From Oscillospiraceae bacterium (GTDB lineage: Bacteria; Bacillota; Clostridia; Oscillospirales; Oscillospiraceae), in the NCBI GenBank assembly GCA_015067975.1, contig SVLK01000002.1, forward strand, positions 116,600 to 180,599: DNA of 64,000 bases, given 5' to 3'. Below, in pieces: positions 8,227 to 16,111 of the stretch. The stretch's first letter is position 1, and every line of letters starts with the position of its first letter. The notes below the pieces were generated by a model. It saw nothing but the letters and a program-made list of their open reading frames with translations. It did no database searches and was not told where the DNA came from. The translations under genes and the position numbers were made by a program.

Positions 8227-8778
8227 TTATCCCGTCAATTCGTACATATTACCTAAGCGGGCGATGATCCGTGGACAAAGCAGGCAACACAGCGCAATTT
8301 TTACTGCATCTCCGGGCAGAAACGGCAGCATACCGATCCAAAGAAGACGGGAGAAAGACAGGGACTGGCCGCTATGGATGGACAGAATCATCGCCATATA
8401 AGGCAACCCAATGCAGTAGAGGATAGCCAAAGATGCCACACAAGCCCCGGCAATGCGGAGAGAAGACCGGGACCGGCCGCTCAAACGCCCGGCAACCCAT
8501 GCGGCAGCGACCAGACCGACCAGAAAACCGAAAGAGGGCTGCAGGACATAAGCAAAGCCGCCCCCGCTGCTGAAAATGGGTAAACCCAACAGTCCCAGTG
8601 CCATGTAAAGCAGCTGAGACAGCGCTCCATATGTTTCGCCCAACAGAATACCGGCCATAACAGCAAAGAAGAACTGCAGTGTGATGGCTGTGGGGGAGAA
8701 AGGAAGACGCAGCCACGCACCAATGGCGGTCAGTGCGGCAAAGAGCGCGGCGCGGATAAAAGGACGGATTTTGGCCAA
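8227..8778 (-). CDS. bioY: Biotin transporter BioY (ECF S component)
   Basis: A 183-residue membrane protein with about six hydrophobic segments. PTAITLQFFFAVMAGILLG near residue 30 and the later GLPIFSSGGGFAYVLQPSFG are the BioY signatures for biotin binding. I use the TTG at 8778, with GTGAGGTA 8-9 bases upstream. It probably works with the shared EcfA1-EcfA2-EcfT module encoded at 53.7-56.2 kb. It is divergent from the biotin ligase gene, with mirrored promoters in between. Confidence 0.92.
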   Translation of the reverse strand: MAKIRPFIRAALFAALTAIGAWLRLPFSPTAITLQFFFAVMAGILLGETYGALSQLLYMALGLLGLPIFSSGGGFAYVLQPSFGFLVGLVAAAWVAGRLSGRSRSSLRIAGACVASLAILYCIGLPYMAMILSIHSGQSLSFSRLLWIGMLPFLPGDAVKIALCCLLCPRIIARLGNMYELTG

Positions 8779-8807
8779 AGAAAGTACCTCACAAAAAGAT
8801 TGACTAT

Positions 8808-8836
8808 ACTTTACAAAATAGGCGGCAGCTTGTCAA
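8808..8836 (-). promoter_or_regulatory. bioY promoter
   Basis: Minus strand TTGACA (8831-8836) and TAAAGT (8808-8813) are spaced by 17 bases. Confidence 0.75.
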
Positions 8837-8854
8837 CTGCGGCGCTGTTTACAA
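8830..8854. promoter_or_regulatory. Inverted repeat shared by the bioY and birA promoters
   Basis: TTGTCAAC (8830-8837) and GTTTACAA (8847-8854) form an inverted repeat with one mismatch and a 9-bp spacer, covering both -35 boxes. A regulator bound here could switch both genes. The ligase encoded next door lacks a DNA-binding domain, so any such regulator is encoded elsewhere. Confidence 0.45.
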
Positions 8855-8876
8855 GGGCGCGGATTTGTGGTAAAGT
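8848..8876 (+). promoter_or_regulatory. birA promoter
   Basis: TTTACA (8848-8853) and TAAAGT (8871-8876) are spaced by 17 bases, mirroring the bioY promoter. Confidence 0.7.
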
Positions 8877-8901
8877 ACAAGGCGAAAAAGGAGGTGGAGC
8901 C

Positions 8902-9696
8902 ATGGAAATACTGCAAAGAGAAATCGCGGAACATCTGCGTATGCCGCGGGAGAACTTGCAGGTGCTCCAAGAAGTGGACTCCACCAATACGTACTGTAAA
9001 ACGCTGGCGCTGCAAGACGCTGCGGACGGCACGATAGTGTTGGCGGAGCGACAGACGGCTGGGCGCGGACGGCTGGGACGCAGCTTTCAGTCTGATAATC
9101 CGATGGGGATTTATCTTTCCGCATTGTGGCGCATGGATGTGACACCGCAGCAGCTGATGGTGCTGCCGGCGCTGGCAGCGGTGGCTGCCTGCCGCGCCGT
9201 GGAAAGAGTAGGTGGTTGTGCGCTGGAGATCAAATGGCCCAACGATCTGGTGCTGCACGGACGGAAAGTGGGCGGCATCCTCACCGAATCGGTGTGGAAT
9301 AGTGGAAAAAGCGCCACCGTTACAGGAATCGGCATCAATGTTTGCCATGGGACAGAAGATTTTGCGCCGGAGCTTCGTGGAATGGCCGCTTCGCTGCAGA
9401 TGCTGTTGGAAAAAGAAATTTCCCGCGGCGCACTGGCGGCAGCGCTGATAGAAGAGCTGGATCTTCTCCGCACAGATGCATGGGCGGAGCAGGCGCAATG
9501 GCTGGCAGAATACCGCCGCCGCTGTCTGACAACGGGCAAAGAAGTGCAGATTATTACCGGAGATACGCGCCGTGTTGCCACAGCGCTGGAGGTGGATGAG
9601 AACTTTGGCCTTGTGGTGCGAGAGAGTGACGGCACACAAAACACGGTGTACGCCGGCGAAGTGTCGGTACGGGGACTATACGGCTATGCGCCGTGA
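8902..9696 (+). CDS. birA: Biotin--[acetyl-CoA-carboxylase] ligase, monofunctional
   Basis: A 264-residue class I biotin protein ligase that activates biotin with ATP and attaches it to carrier-protein lysines. VDSTNTY and the adenylate-binding GRGRLGRSF lie in the first 70 residues, followed by the catalytic KWPNDL. A C-terminal SH3-like cap covers about the last 45 residues. The ATG at 8902 follows AAAAGGAGGTGGAGCC. The N-terminal winged helix of bifunctional BirA repressors is absent, so this enzyme should not act as a repressor itself. Confidence 0.9.
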   Translation: MEILQREIAEHLRMPRENLQVLQEVDSTNTYCKTLALQDAADGTIVLAERQTAGRGRLGRSFQSDNPMGIYLSALWRMDVTPQQLMVLPALAAVAACRAVERVGGCALEIKWPNDLVLHGRKVGGILTESVWNSGKSATVTGIGINVCHGTEDFAPELRGMAASLQMLLEKEISRGALAAALIEELDLLRTDAWAEQAQWLAEYRRRCLTTGKEVQIITGDTRRVATALEVDENFGLVVRESDGTQNTVYAGEVSVRGLYGYAP

Positions 9697-9711
9697 TCAC
9701 AGGAGGGAAAG

Positions 9712-10254
9712 ATGAAAGAATTACTGTCTATGTTTCTCACCTTTGCCAAGGTGGGTGTGATGACGTTCGGCGGCGGCTATGCCATGCTGCCGATTCTGCA
9801 GCGGGAAGTGGTGGAGAATAAAGGTTGGGCTACCGATGAAGAGCTGACCGACTATTTTGCCATCGGCCAGTGTACGCCCGGCGTGATCGCTGTGAACACG
9901 GCTACTTTTATTGGACAGAAAAAGCGGGGCGTGATCGGCGGAATTGTGGCGACGCTGGGCGTGGTATTTCCCTCCGTTATGATCATTACGCTGCTGGCCG
10001 GTGTGATCGATGCATTTTCCCATCTGGTATGGGTGCAGCACGCCTTTGCCGGTGTACGTGTGTGCGTGTGCGTGCTGATCTTCAACGCGGTGGTAAAACT
10101 GTGGAAGAGCGCGGTGAAGGATGTGTGGGCGCTGGGCATCTTTTTAGTGGTGCTTGCCGGCGCAGTGCTTCTGGATCTGTCGCCGGTGGTGTTCGTGCTG
10201 TTTGCCGCCGTGGCCGGTATTGTGATCAAGACGCTGGAGGTGAAGAAGGCATGA
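9712..10254 (+). CDS. Chromate transporter family protein, first half
   Basis: A 180-residue membrane protein matching one ChrA half-domain: an early KVGVMTFGGGYAMLP motif and then FAIGQCTPGVIAVNTATFIG. In many Firmicutes two short ChrA genes replace the single long protein; here the next gene overlaps this stop by 4 bases (ATGA). They probably form a heterodimeric anion transporter. Chromate is the family name, and the physiological substrate is unknown. Confidence 0.88.
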   Translation: MKELLSMFLTFAKVGVMTFGGGYAMLPILQREVVENKGWATDEELTDYFAIGQCTPGVIAVNTATFIGQKKRGVIGGIVATLGVVFPSVMIITLLAGVIDAFSHLVWVQHAFAGVRVCVCVLIFNAVVKLWKSAVKDVWALGIFLVVLAGAVLLDLSPVVFVLFAAVAGIVIKTLEVKKA

Positions 10255-10811
10255 TTTATCTGCAGCTGTTTTTAGAATTCTTCAAGACGGGCCTGTTCGC
10301 CGTAGGCGGTGGAATGGCGACACTGCCCTTCCTCTACGACATGGCGGAGCGTACCGGTTGGTTCACCGCGGCGCAGCTGGCGGATATGATCGCCGTATCC
10401 GAGTCCACACCGGGCCCCATCGGTGTCAACATGGCCACCTATGTGGGCTATGTCAGCGGCGGCGTGGGTGGGGCACTGATCGCTACGCTGGGATTGATCA
10501 CTCCGTCGGTGATCGTGGTTTTGATCATTGCCGCCTTTTTGAAGGCGTTCCGCGACAACCGTTTTGTCAACGCCGCCTTTTATGGTTTACGCCCTGCCTC
10601 CACTGCCATGGTGGCCTCAGCGGGATTGACAGTGCTGGGTGTGACGCTGTTCCAAGACGGCGTGGTGTCGCTGGAGACGGTACACTGGAAGGCCGTGGTA
10701 CTGGCGGCAGTGCTGCTGGTGCTGACGCGTTGGGTGAAACCCACCAAGAAGCTCCACCCCATTATCTTTATCCTTGCCAGCGGCGTGATTGGCGCGCTGC
10801 TGAAGTTCTAA
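10251..10811 (+). CDS. Chromate transporter family protein, second half
   Basis: A 186-residue partner of the preceding half-transporter. It carries the same paired motifs: KTGLFAVGGGMATLPFLYDM near the start and MIAVSESTPGPIGVNMATYV about 45 residues on. The ATG at 10251 overlaps the upstream stop as ATGA, giving translational coupling. A perfect bidirectional terminator lies 2 bp after the stop. The gene product acts in the cytoplasmic membrane. Confidence 0.88.
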   Translation: MIYLQLFLEFFKTGLFAVGGGMATLPFLYDMAERTGWFTAAQLADMIAVSESTPGPIGVNMATYVGYVSGGVGGALIATLGLITPSVIVVLIIAAFLKAFRDNRFVNAAFYGLRPASTAMVASAGLTVLGVTLFQDGVVSLETVHWKAVVLAAVLLVLTRWVKPTKKLHPIIFILASGVIGALLKF

Positions 10812-10812
10812 A

Positions 10813-10861
10813 GCATAAAAAAGGCACCGGAAAGTATCACTTTCCGGTGCCTTTTTTATGC
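10813..10861. terminator. Bidirectional terminator between chrA pair and ydcF-like gene
   Basis: Arms 10813-10834 and 10840-10861 pair perfectly over 22 bp around TATCA and carry A- and T-tracts on both sides, so it serves both convergent transcripts. Confidence 0.93.
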
Positions 10862-11620
10862 TCAATATCCGCGGATAAATGCGGCATAAAGCGCCAGCAC
10901 TTCCCGCGCCCAGTAGCCCGGCCCTAAGAACCAGACAGACGGGCAGCCCAAAGACCGGGCATCCAGTCCGTTGCGTGCTGCGTAGATGCCGGCGCGCAGC
11001 TGGTGGAAATTGTCCGAAGCTACCACCACCGTAGTGGGCAGACCTTCACGGCGGATGATTTCGGAGGAGAAGATCATGTTCTCGGCGGTGGAGGTGGACT
11101 GCTCCTCCACATAAATGCGGCTATTGTCGATGCCCATGGCTACCAGCTCGCGGCGGATACACTCGCCCTCGCTGATGTTTTCGCTGCCGCCTTTGCCGCC
11201 GGTGGCCACACATTTGACTTCCGGATGGGCAACGAGATATTCATAGGCAGTTTCGATGCGGTCGCGTAGCATGACGCTGGGCTTTTCACCGATCACCTGA
11301 CAGCCCAGCACCATGACGGTGACGTCCTCATCCTCCGCGGGCGCGTCGGCTGCGGCGAAGGCGATGAAACCAAGGGTGATAACAATGCAGGCAATACCGG
11401 CACCCAGCAGAGAGGCTGCAGCAATGAGCCACTTGCGCAAGCGGCTGTGCAGCAGCTTTTGCACCATCCGGGGAAACAGTAACACAAAAGTGGCAATGGC
11501 CAGTACGGCGCAGGGATAGTACATGCCGATGTGGGAGATGCCCAGTCCCAGTGGCATGAGAAAATAGACGATGGCTGCCAGACAAAGCGCGGCGGCTGTA
11601 AAACGGAAGAACTTCTTCAT
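10862..11620 (-). CDS. YdcF/SanA-like membrane protein (DUF218)
   Basis: A 252-residue protein. About the first 90 residues hold three hydrophobic segments, followed by the DUF218 domain with VMVLGCQVIG, an ATGGKGGSE glycine-rich stretch, ESTSTAENMIFS and VASDNFHQLRA. Family members (YdcF, SanA, ElyC) are linked to cell-envelope processes, but no reaction is established. The polar domain should face outward. It ends at the bidirectional terminator and follows uridine kinase with a 2-bp gap, so the two are co-transcribed. Confidence 0.85.
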   Translation of the reverse strand: MKKFFRFTAAALCLAAIVYFLMPLGLGISHIGMYYPCAVLAIATFVLLFPRMVQKLLHSRLRKWLIAAASLLGAGIACIVITLGFIAFAAADAPAEDEDVTVMVLGCQVIGEKPSVMLRDRIETAYEYLVAHPEVKCVATGGKGGSENISEGECIRRELVAMGIDNSRIYVEEQSTSTAENMIFSSEIIRREGLPTTVVVASDNFHQLRAGIYAARNGLDARSLGCPSVWFLGPGYWAREVLALYAAFIRGY

Positions 11621-11622
11621 GG

Positions 11623-12237
11623 TCAGTTCTCCGCAATGTGGTTGGCGATACGCTGCATGATCATATCCAGCGCTACCAGATTGTATCCACCCTCCAGCAC
11701 CACGATATCGGCAAACTTGCGGCTTGGCTCTACAAATTGCTCGTGCATGGGTTTGACGGTGGTGAGATACTGCTGTACCACAGACTGCATGGAGCGGCCC
11801 CGCTCTTCCACATCGCGCAGTGCGCGGCGCAGAATACGCACGTCGGCATCTGTTTCTACAAAGATCTTGATATCCAACAGTTCTCGCAGCTCAGGAATGG
11901 CGAAAATCAAAATGCCTTCCACCAAAACTACTTTGGTGGGTCGGATCTCCACCGTTTCATCGGTGCGGTTATGCTCGGAGTAGGAGTAGACGGGGCAGTG
12001 CACTGCCTCACCTGCTTTGAGCAGTTTGAGATGCTCTGCCATCAAATCGTTATCGAAGGCAGCTGGATGATCGTAGTTCTGCAGACAGCGGATCTCGTAA
12101 GGAGCGTCCTGCCGCTTATAGTAATTGTCGTGATGGACCACGCTGATATCGCTGCCGAAACGATGGGCCAGATGCTCTGTCAGCGTGGTTTTACCGGAAC
12201 CGGTACCGCCGGCAATGCCAATGAAAATAGTGTTCAT
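11623..12237 (-). CDS. udk: Uridine kinase
   Basis: A 204-residue cytoplasmic kinase that phosphorylates uridine and cytidine to UMP and CMP. The P-loop GGTGSGKT starts at residue 10, HHDNYYK follows near residue 36, and NYDHPAAFDNDLM near residue 55 is the nucleoside-binding region; VLVEGIL and the RRALRDVEERGRS lid are also present. With uraA it points to pyrimidine salvage. It is first in a two-gene unit with the DUF218 gene. Confidence 0.93.
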   Translation of the reverse strand: MNTIFIGIAGGTGSGKTTLTEHLAHRFGSDISVVHHDNYYKRQDAPYEIRCLQNYDHPAAFDNDLMAEHLKLLKAGEAVHCPVYSYSEHNRTDETVEIRPTKVVLVEGILIFAIPELRELLDIKIFVETDADVRILRRALRDVEERGRSMQSVVQQYLTTVKPMHEQFVEPSRKFADIVVLEGGYNLVALDMIMQRIANHIAEN

Positions 12238-12284
12238 ATGCCGCTCCTTTCGCCCCCTGCAAACGGGGCCAGTGCTTATTTTTT

Positions 12285-12313
12285 ATTATAGGAAAAGATG
12301 CGTAGAAAAGCAA
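12285..12313 (-). promoter_or_regulatory. udk promoter
   Basis: Minus strand TTGCTT (12308-12313) and TATAAT (12285-12290), 17-base spacing. A small hairpin (GCCCC/GGGGC around 12252-12269) sits in the leader. Confidence 0.7.
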
Positions 12314-12363
12314 GCCGGGCGGGGCATCTTGTAAAAAAAGGAGGAATTTCCGGTGAAATGCGG

Positions 12364-12392
12364 TTGACTGTCGACGGGAAAATCGTTATGAT
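12364..12392 (+). promoter_or_regulatory. Promoter of the zinc-ribbon/Ig-like protein gene
   Basis: TTGACT (12364-12369) and TATGAT (12387-12392) with 17-base spacing. Confidence 0.65.
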
Positions 12393-12459
12393 ATTACAGG
12401 AGAAATTAACGATCCATCGGTGCTTGCCACCACGACCCATTAGCGAAAGGATAATTTAC

Positions 12460-13239
12460 ATGAGTCTTTTGAAATGCCCCAAATGCGGAGAAATGTTTTC
12501 CGATAGTTATAAAGAGTGCCCCTTCTGTCTGGAGGATGAGGAGTTTTACCGCGGAAAAAAACCCAAGAATCCCGGCCGCCGCGTGGAAAAGCAAAAGAGT
12601 CCCAGCATCCTTGGCCCGGCTATGATCCTGGTGATCCTGTTGCTGGTGGGCTTTGTGGTTTACGGCTTCTTCGCCGGCACCTTTGATTCTCTGTTTGACA
12701 GACCCGAGAAGCCGCCTGTGGTGGATCCCGTGGATCCCGATGATAAGCAGGACGATCCTGCTGTGGTGGATCCCGTTGTCATCACGCTGGATAAGACCGA
12801 TCTGGCGCTGACGGCCGGAGACACCGCTACGCTGACGGCCAGCGGCGCAGAGGGCATCACCTGGGCCAGCAGTGACGAGGCCATTGTCACGGTGGATGAG
12901 AACGGTAACTTGACGGCACTGGATGCCGGCAGCGCCACCATTACGGCTTCTGCCAACGGCGCTTCCTCCGCCGCCTGCGTGGTGACGGTGAAGGCCTCCG
13001 ATAAGCATCTGACGCTGGAATCCATTTACGGCTCCAGCGGTGATATTTCCATCAGCTATGGCCAAAGTGTGCAGATGGTGGTGGAGGGCACCGATGCCCA
13101 CATCGACTGGTCTGTGGAAGACGGCGATGTGCTGGTAGTGACGGAAGATGGTGTGATTACCGGCGTGGGCGGCGGCAAGAGCAATGTCATCGCCAAGGTG
13201 GAAGGTCAAACGCTGACGTGTATCGTCCGTGTGGGTTAA
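12460..13239 (+). CDS. Zinc-ribbon membrane protein with Ig-like (BIG2) domains
   Basis: A 259-residue protein. Residues 1-25 hold two CxxC knuckles (CPKCGEMFSDSYKECPFC); a single transmembrane helix lies near residues 50-72; a proline/aspartate linker (VVDPVDPDD) follows; and two bacterial Ig-like repeats occupy the outer part, the first with WASSDEAIVTVDENGNLTAL. The zinc ribbon would be cytoplasmic and the Ig domains extracellular. The ATG at 12460 follows GAAAGGATAATTTAC. The function is unknown; the architecture suggests a surface protein with an internal sensor or anchor. Confidence 0.75.
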   Translation: MSLLKCPKCGEMFSDSYKECPFCLEDEEFYRGKKPKNPGRRVEKQKSPSILGPAMILVILLLVGFVVYGFFAGTFDSLFDRPEKPPVVDPVDPDDKQDDPAVVDPVVITLDKTDLALTAGDTATLTASGAEGITWASSDEAIVTVDENGNLTALDAGSATITASANGASSAACVVTVKASDKHLTLESIYGSSGDISISYGQSVQMVVEGTDAHIDWSVEDGDVLVVTEDGVITGVGGGKSNVIAKVEGQTLTCIVRVG

Positions 13240-13255
13240 CCAATCTAAATTACCT

Positions 13256-13286
13256 GCGGCGCTCCCAAAAGGGGGCGCCGCTTTCT
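13256..13286 (+). terminator. Terminator after the Ig-like protein gene
   Basis: Arms 13256-13266 and 13271-13281 (one G-U pair) around AAAA, followed by TTTCTT. Confidence 0.85.
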
Positions 13287-13314
13287 TGCTATTAAGAGAG
13301 AAGAATGATATAAT
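13286..13314 (+). promoter_or_regulatory. Promoter of the ABC exporter-ylmH operon
   Basis: TTGCTA (13286-13291) and TATAAT (13309-13314), 17-base spacing, directly after the upstream terminator. Confidence 0.7.
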
Positions 13315-13353
13315 TAATTATTACGAAGAAATTTCCGTGTGGAAGGTGAATCT

Positions 13354-15114
13354 ATGACCGCCAAAGACTATCAGAGCCGCTCTGCGCTGCGGATCTTTAT
13401 TTCCTATTTCAAACCTCACCGCAAACTGTTTGCGGTGGACATGTTCTGCGCGCTTTGCATTGCGCTGATCGACTTGGCCTTTCCGCTGGTATCCCGCGCC
13501 GCCATGTATCAGTGGCTGCCGGACAAGCAGTACCGCATGTTCTTTATTGTGATGGGCGTGGTGGTGTTGGCCTTTGCTCTGCGGGCGGTACTGTATTTTG
13601 TTGTGGCCTACTGGGGACACACCTTCGGTATCCGCGTGGAGGCGGATATTCGGCGGGATCTGTTTCACCATATGCAGGAAATGGGATTTGACTTTTACGA
13701 CAAGAACCGCACGGGCCAGCTGATGAGCCGCCTGACCACCGACCTGTTTGAGCTGACGGAGCTGGCTCACCACGGACCGGAGGATCTGTTTATCTCGGTG
13801 GTGACCATTGTGGGAGCTATGATCGCCATGTTCCGCATGGAGTGGCGCCTGGCGCTGGTGGTGGCCATCCTTGTTCCTTTGTTTTTGCTGCTGATCGCCT
13901 ACAGCCGCAGAAGCATGAGCCGTGCGTCCCGCGCCTCCAAGGTAAAAACCGGCGCCATCAATACGGAGATCGAGTCGGGGCTGTCCGGCGTGCGCACCAC
14001 CAAGGCTTTTGCCAACGAAATGCAGCAGCAGCGGCGCTTTGACGCGGCCAACCAGATTTTCAAAACCGCCAAGCGGGAGTTCCACAAGGAAATGGGCAAG
14101 TTTACCGCCTCCATGGAACTGTTTGTGACCATGCTGTCGGTGGCAGTGATTGCCGTGGGTGGCTGGCTGATCATGGACGAGACGCTGAACTATATCGACC
14201 TCATCACCTTCAACCTGTATGTGGCTACGTTTATCAGTCCGGTGCGCAAACTGGCCAACTTTACCGAACTTTTCTCCAACGGATTTGCAGGACTTCACCG
14301 CTTTGTGGAGCTGATGGCTACCGAACCTGCCATTCAGGATGCGGAAAATGCGCAGGAACTGCGTGAGGTGCGCGGCGAAGTGCGCATCGACAACGTCAGT
14401 TTTACCTACGAAAACAGTGACGAAGTGCTCCATGGCATCGACCTGACGGTGCAGCCCGGCGAAACGGTGGCCATCGTAGGTCCCTCCGGCGGCGGCAAGA
14501 GTACGCTGTGCCAGCTGGTGCCCCGCTTCTACGACGTGGACGAGGGCAGCGTATCCATCGACGGCGTAGACGTGCGGCAGCTGCAGCAACGCTCGCTGCG
14601 CCGCAACATCGGCGTGGTGCAGCAGGATGTTTTTCTGTTCGCTGATACCATTCGGGAGAATATCCGCTTCGGCAAACCAGATGCCAGCGATGAGGAAGTG
14701 GCAGAGGCGGCACGGCGGGCCGAGATTTACGACGATATCATGGCCATGCCCCATGGCTTTGACACCTATGTGGGTGAGAGGGGTACGCTGCTCTCCGGCG
14801 GACAGAAGCAGCGCGTGGCGATCGCCCGGATTTTTTTGAAAGATCCTCCGATTCTGATCCTTGATGAGGCCACCTCGGCGCTGGACAGCGTGACGGAGGC
14901 GAAAATTCAAGGTGCCTTTGATGAACTGTCCCGCGGACGCACCACGCTGATCATCGCCCACCGCCTCTCCACCATCCGCGCTGCGCAGCGGATTTTGGTG
15001 GTGCAGGAGGGGAAAATCGCCGAGCAGGGCAGCCACGAAGAACTGATGGCACTGGACGGTGCGTACGCAAGACTGTACCGCACGCAGAATCTGGGGGCGC
15101 GGCATCATGGATAA
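13354..15114 (+). CDS. ABC transporter ATP-binding/permease (half-exporter)
   Basis: A 586-residue fused membrane and ATPase protein of the MsbA/BmrA type. Residues 1-310 contain six transmembrane segments; the ATPase has Walker A GPSGGGKST near residue 376, signature LSGGQKQR near 479, Walker B ILILDEATSALD near 500 and an AHRLST switch. I start at the ATG at 13354 because GGAAGGTG lies 6 bp upstream; a GTG at 13339 is also in frame. It should function as a homodimer or with a partner encoded elsewhere; the substrate is unknown. It overlaps ylmH by 8 bp. Confidence 0.88.
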   Translation: MTAKDYQSRSALRIFISYFKPHRKLFAVDMFCALCIALIDLAFPLVSRAAMYQWLPDKQYRMFFIVMGVVVLAFALRAVLYFVVAYWGHTFGIRVEADIRRDLFHHMQEMGFDFYDKNRTGQLMSRLTTDLFELTELAHHGPEDLFISVVTIVGAMIAMFRMEWRLALVVAILVPLFLLLIAYSRRSMSRASRASKVKTGAINTEIESGLSGVRTTKAFANEMQQQRRFDAANQIFKTAKREFHKEMGKFTASMELFVTMLSVAVIAVGGWLIMDETLNYIDLITFNLYVATFISPVRKLANFTELFSNGFAGLHRFVELMATEPAIQDAENAQELREVRGEVRIDNVSFTYENSDEVLHGIDLTVQPGETVAIVGPSGGGKSTLCQLVPRFYDVDEGSVSIDGVDVRQLQQRSLRRNIGVVQQDVFLFADTIRENIRFGKPDASDEEVAEAARRAEIYDDIMAMPHGFDTYVGERGTLLSGGQKQRVAIARIFLKDPPILILDEATSALDSVTEAKIQGAFDELSRGRTTLIIAHRLSTIRAAQRILVVQEGKIAEQGSHEELMALDGAYARLYRTQNLGARHHG

Positions 15115-15892
15115 GCGCGCCTTACTGGACCGTGTAGCTGTCAATGCAGAAGAGCGGCTGCTGCTGGGGCGCGTGTGGGACAAATATGATCAGTGCCGAC
15201 GCAAAAATATTCCTGCAGCCACTGCTTTTTTGAGCCCGCAGGAGCAGGCGGCGGCCCGTCGGCTGCTATCTGCTATGGGCGTAACAGAGGGATTTATCTT
15301 CTTCGGCGGTTATGACGGCGCGGAGCGCTGCCAATTACACTTTTTGCCGGAGTGGACAGATGCTCCCGATGAGGAGAGTATCTGTGCGCTGCGCTGTACC
15401 TGGCCCCATCAGGACGGACTGACCCATCGGGATTTTTTGGGCAGTTTGATGGGTTTAGGTTTGACCCGGGAGTCCATCGGAGATATACTGGTGGCGCAGG
15501 ACAGCGCCGATGTGCTGGTGTCCTCCGGTGTGGCAGAGTTTTTGCGCTCCGGATGGGACAGCGCAGGACGGGCACATTTGCAGGTGCGCGATGTGGCGCT
15601 GCACGAGATCCACATACCGGAGAAGAAAACCAAAACCATCCGAGATACCGTGTCCTCGCTGCGGTTGGACAGCGTGGTATCTTCCGGCTTTTCCATCAGC
15701 CGAGGGAAGGCGGCCGAGGCCATTAACGCAGGCCGGGTACAGCTGAACTGGGCGCTGTGCACCAAAGCCGACCGCGCGGTGGCGCAGGGTGATGTGATCA
15801 GCCTGCGGGGATTGGGCAAGTGCGTGCTGGAAGAAGTGGGCAATCAGACGAAAAAAGGACGCATCTTTGTGTCTATGCAACGATATTTGTAA
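15107..15892 (+). CDS. ylmH: YlmH-type S4 RNA-binding protein
   Basis: A 261-residue protein. The first ~175 residues match the YlmH N-terminal domains (FLSPQEQAAARRLL, IFFGGYDGAERCQL, DFLGSLMGLGL and GDILV), and the C-terminal ~75 residues are an S4 RNA-binding domain (RLDSVVSSGFSISRGKAAEA). YlmH homologues bind ribosomes or rRNA and were first linked to division. It usually sits in the division gene cluster near sepF; here it follows an ABC exporter. The ATG at 15107 lies inside the previous gene. Confidence 0.88.
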   Translation: MDKRALLDRVAVNAEERLLLGRVWDKYDQCRRKNIPAATAFLSPQEQAAARRLLSAMGVTEGFIFFGGYDGAERCQLHFLPEWTDAPDEESICALRCTWPHQDGLTHRDFLGSLMGLGLTRESIGDILVAQDSADVLVSSGVAEFLRSGWDSAGRAHLQVRDVALHEIHIPEKKTKTIRDTVSSLRLDSVVSSGFSISRGKAAEAINAGRVQLNWALCTKADRAVAQGDVISLRGLGKCVLEEVGNQTKKGRIFVSMQRYL

Positions 15893-15904
15893 GGGGAAAC
15901 GACC

Positions 15905-16111
15905 ATGACGAGATTGGAGAGAATCAATGAACTGGCCCACAAGGCCAAAACCGTAGGGCTGACGGAAGAGGAGAAGGCGGAACGCGAGGTATTGCGCCGC
16001 GAGTATGTGAATGCAGTACTGGGCAACGTGCGCAGCCAGCTGGACAACACCTATGTGGTGGATGAGCAGGGCAACAAGCGTAAGCTGAAGGGCGGGGAGG
16101 AAACCAAATGA
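15905..16111 (+). CDS. DUF896 family protein
   Basis: A 68-residue protein with the family pattern: RLERINELAHKAKTVGLTEE near the start, then EREVLRREYVNAVLGNVRSQL and the C-terminal DNTYVVDEQGN. DUF896 (YnzC/YaaQ-like) proteins form a small helical hairpin and have been linked to SOS-period division in Bacillus, but no activity is proven. It lies 12 bp after ylmH, and its stop overlaps the next start (ATGA). Confidence 0.88.
   Translation: MTRLERINELAHKAKTVGLTEEEKAEREVLRREYVNAVLGNVRSQLDNTYVVDEQGNKRKLKGGEETK

Noticed and set aside
13321..15183. A 620-codon minus-strand open frame opposite the ABC exporter
   Set aside because: Antisense shadow of a clear ABC exporter; high histidine content and no start signals.
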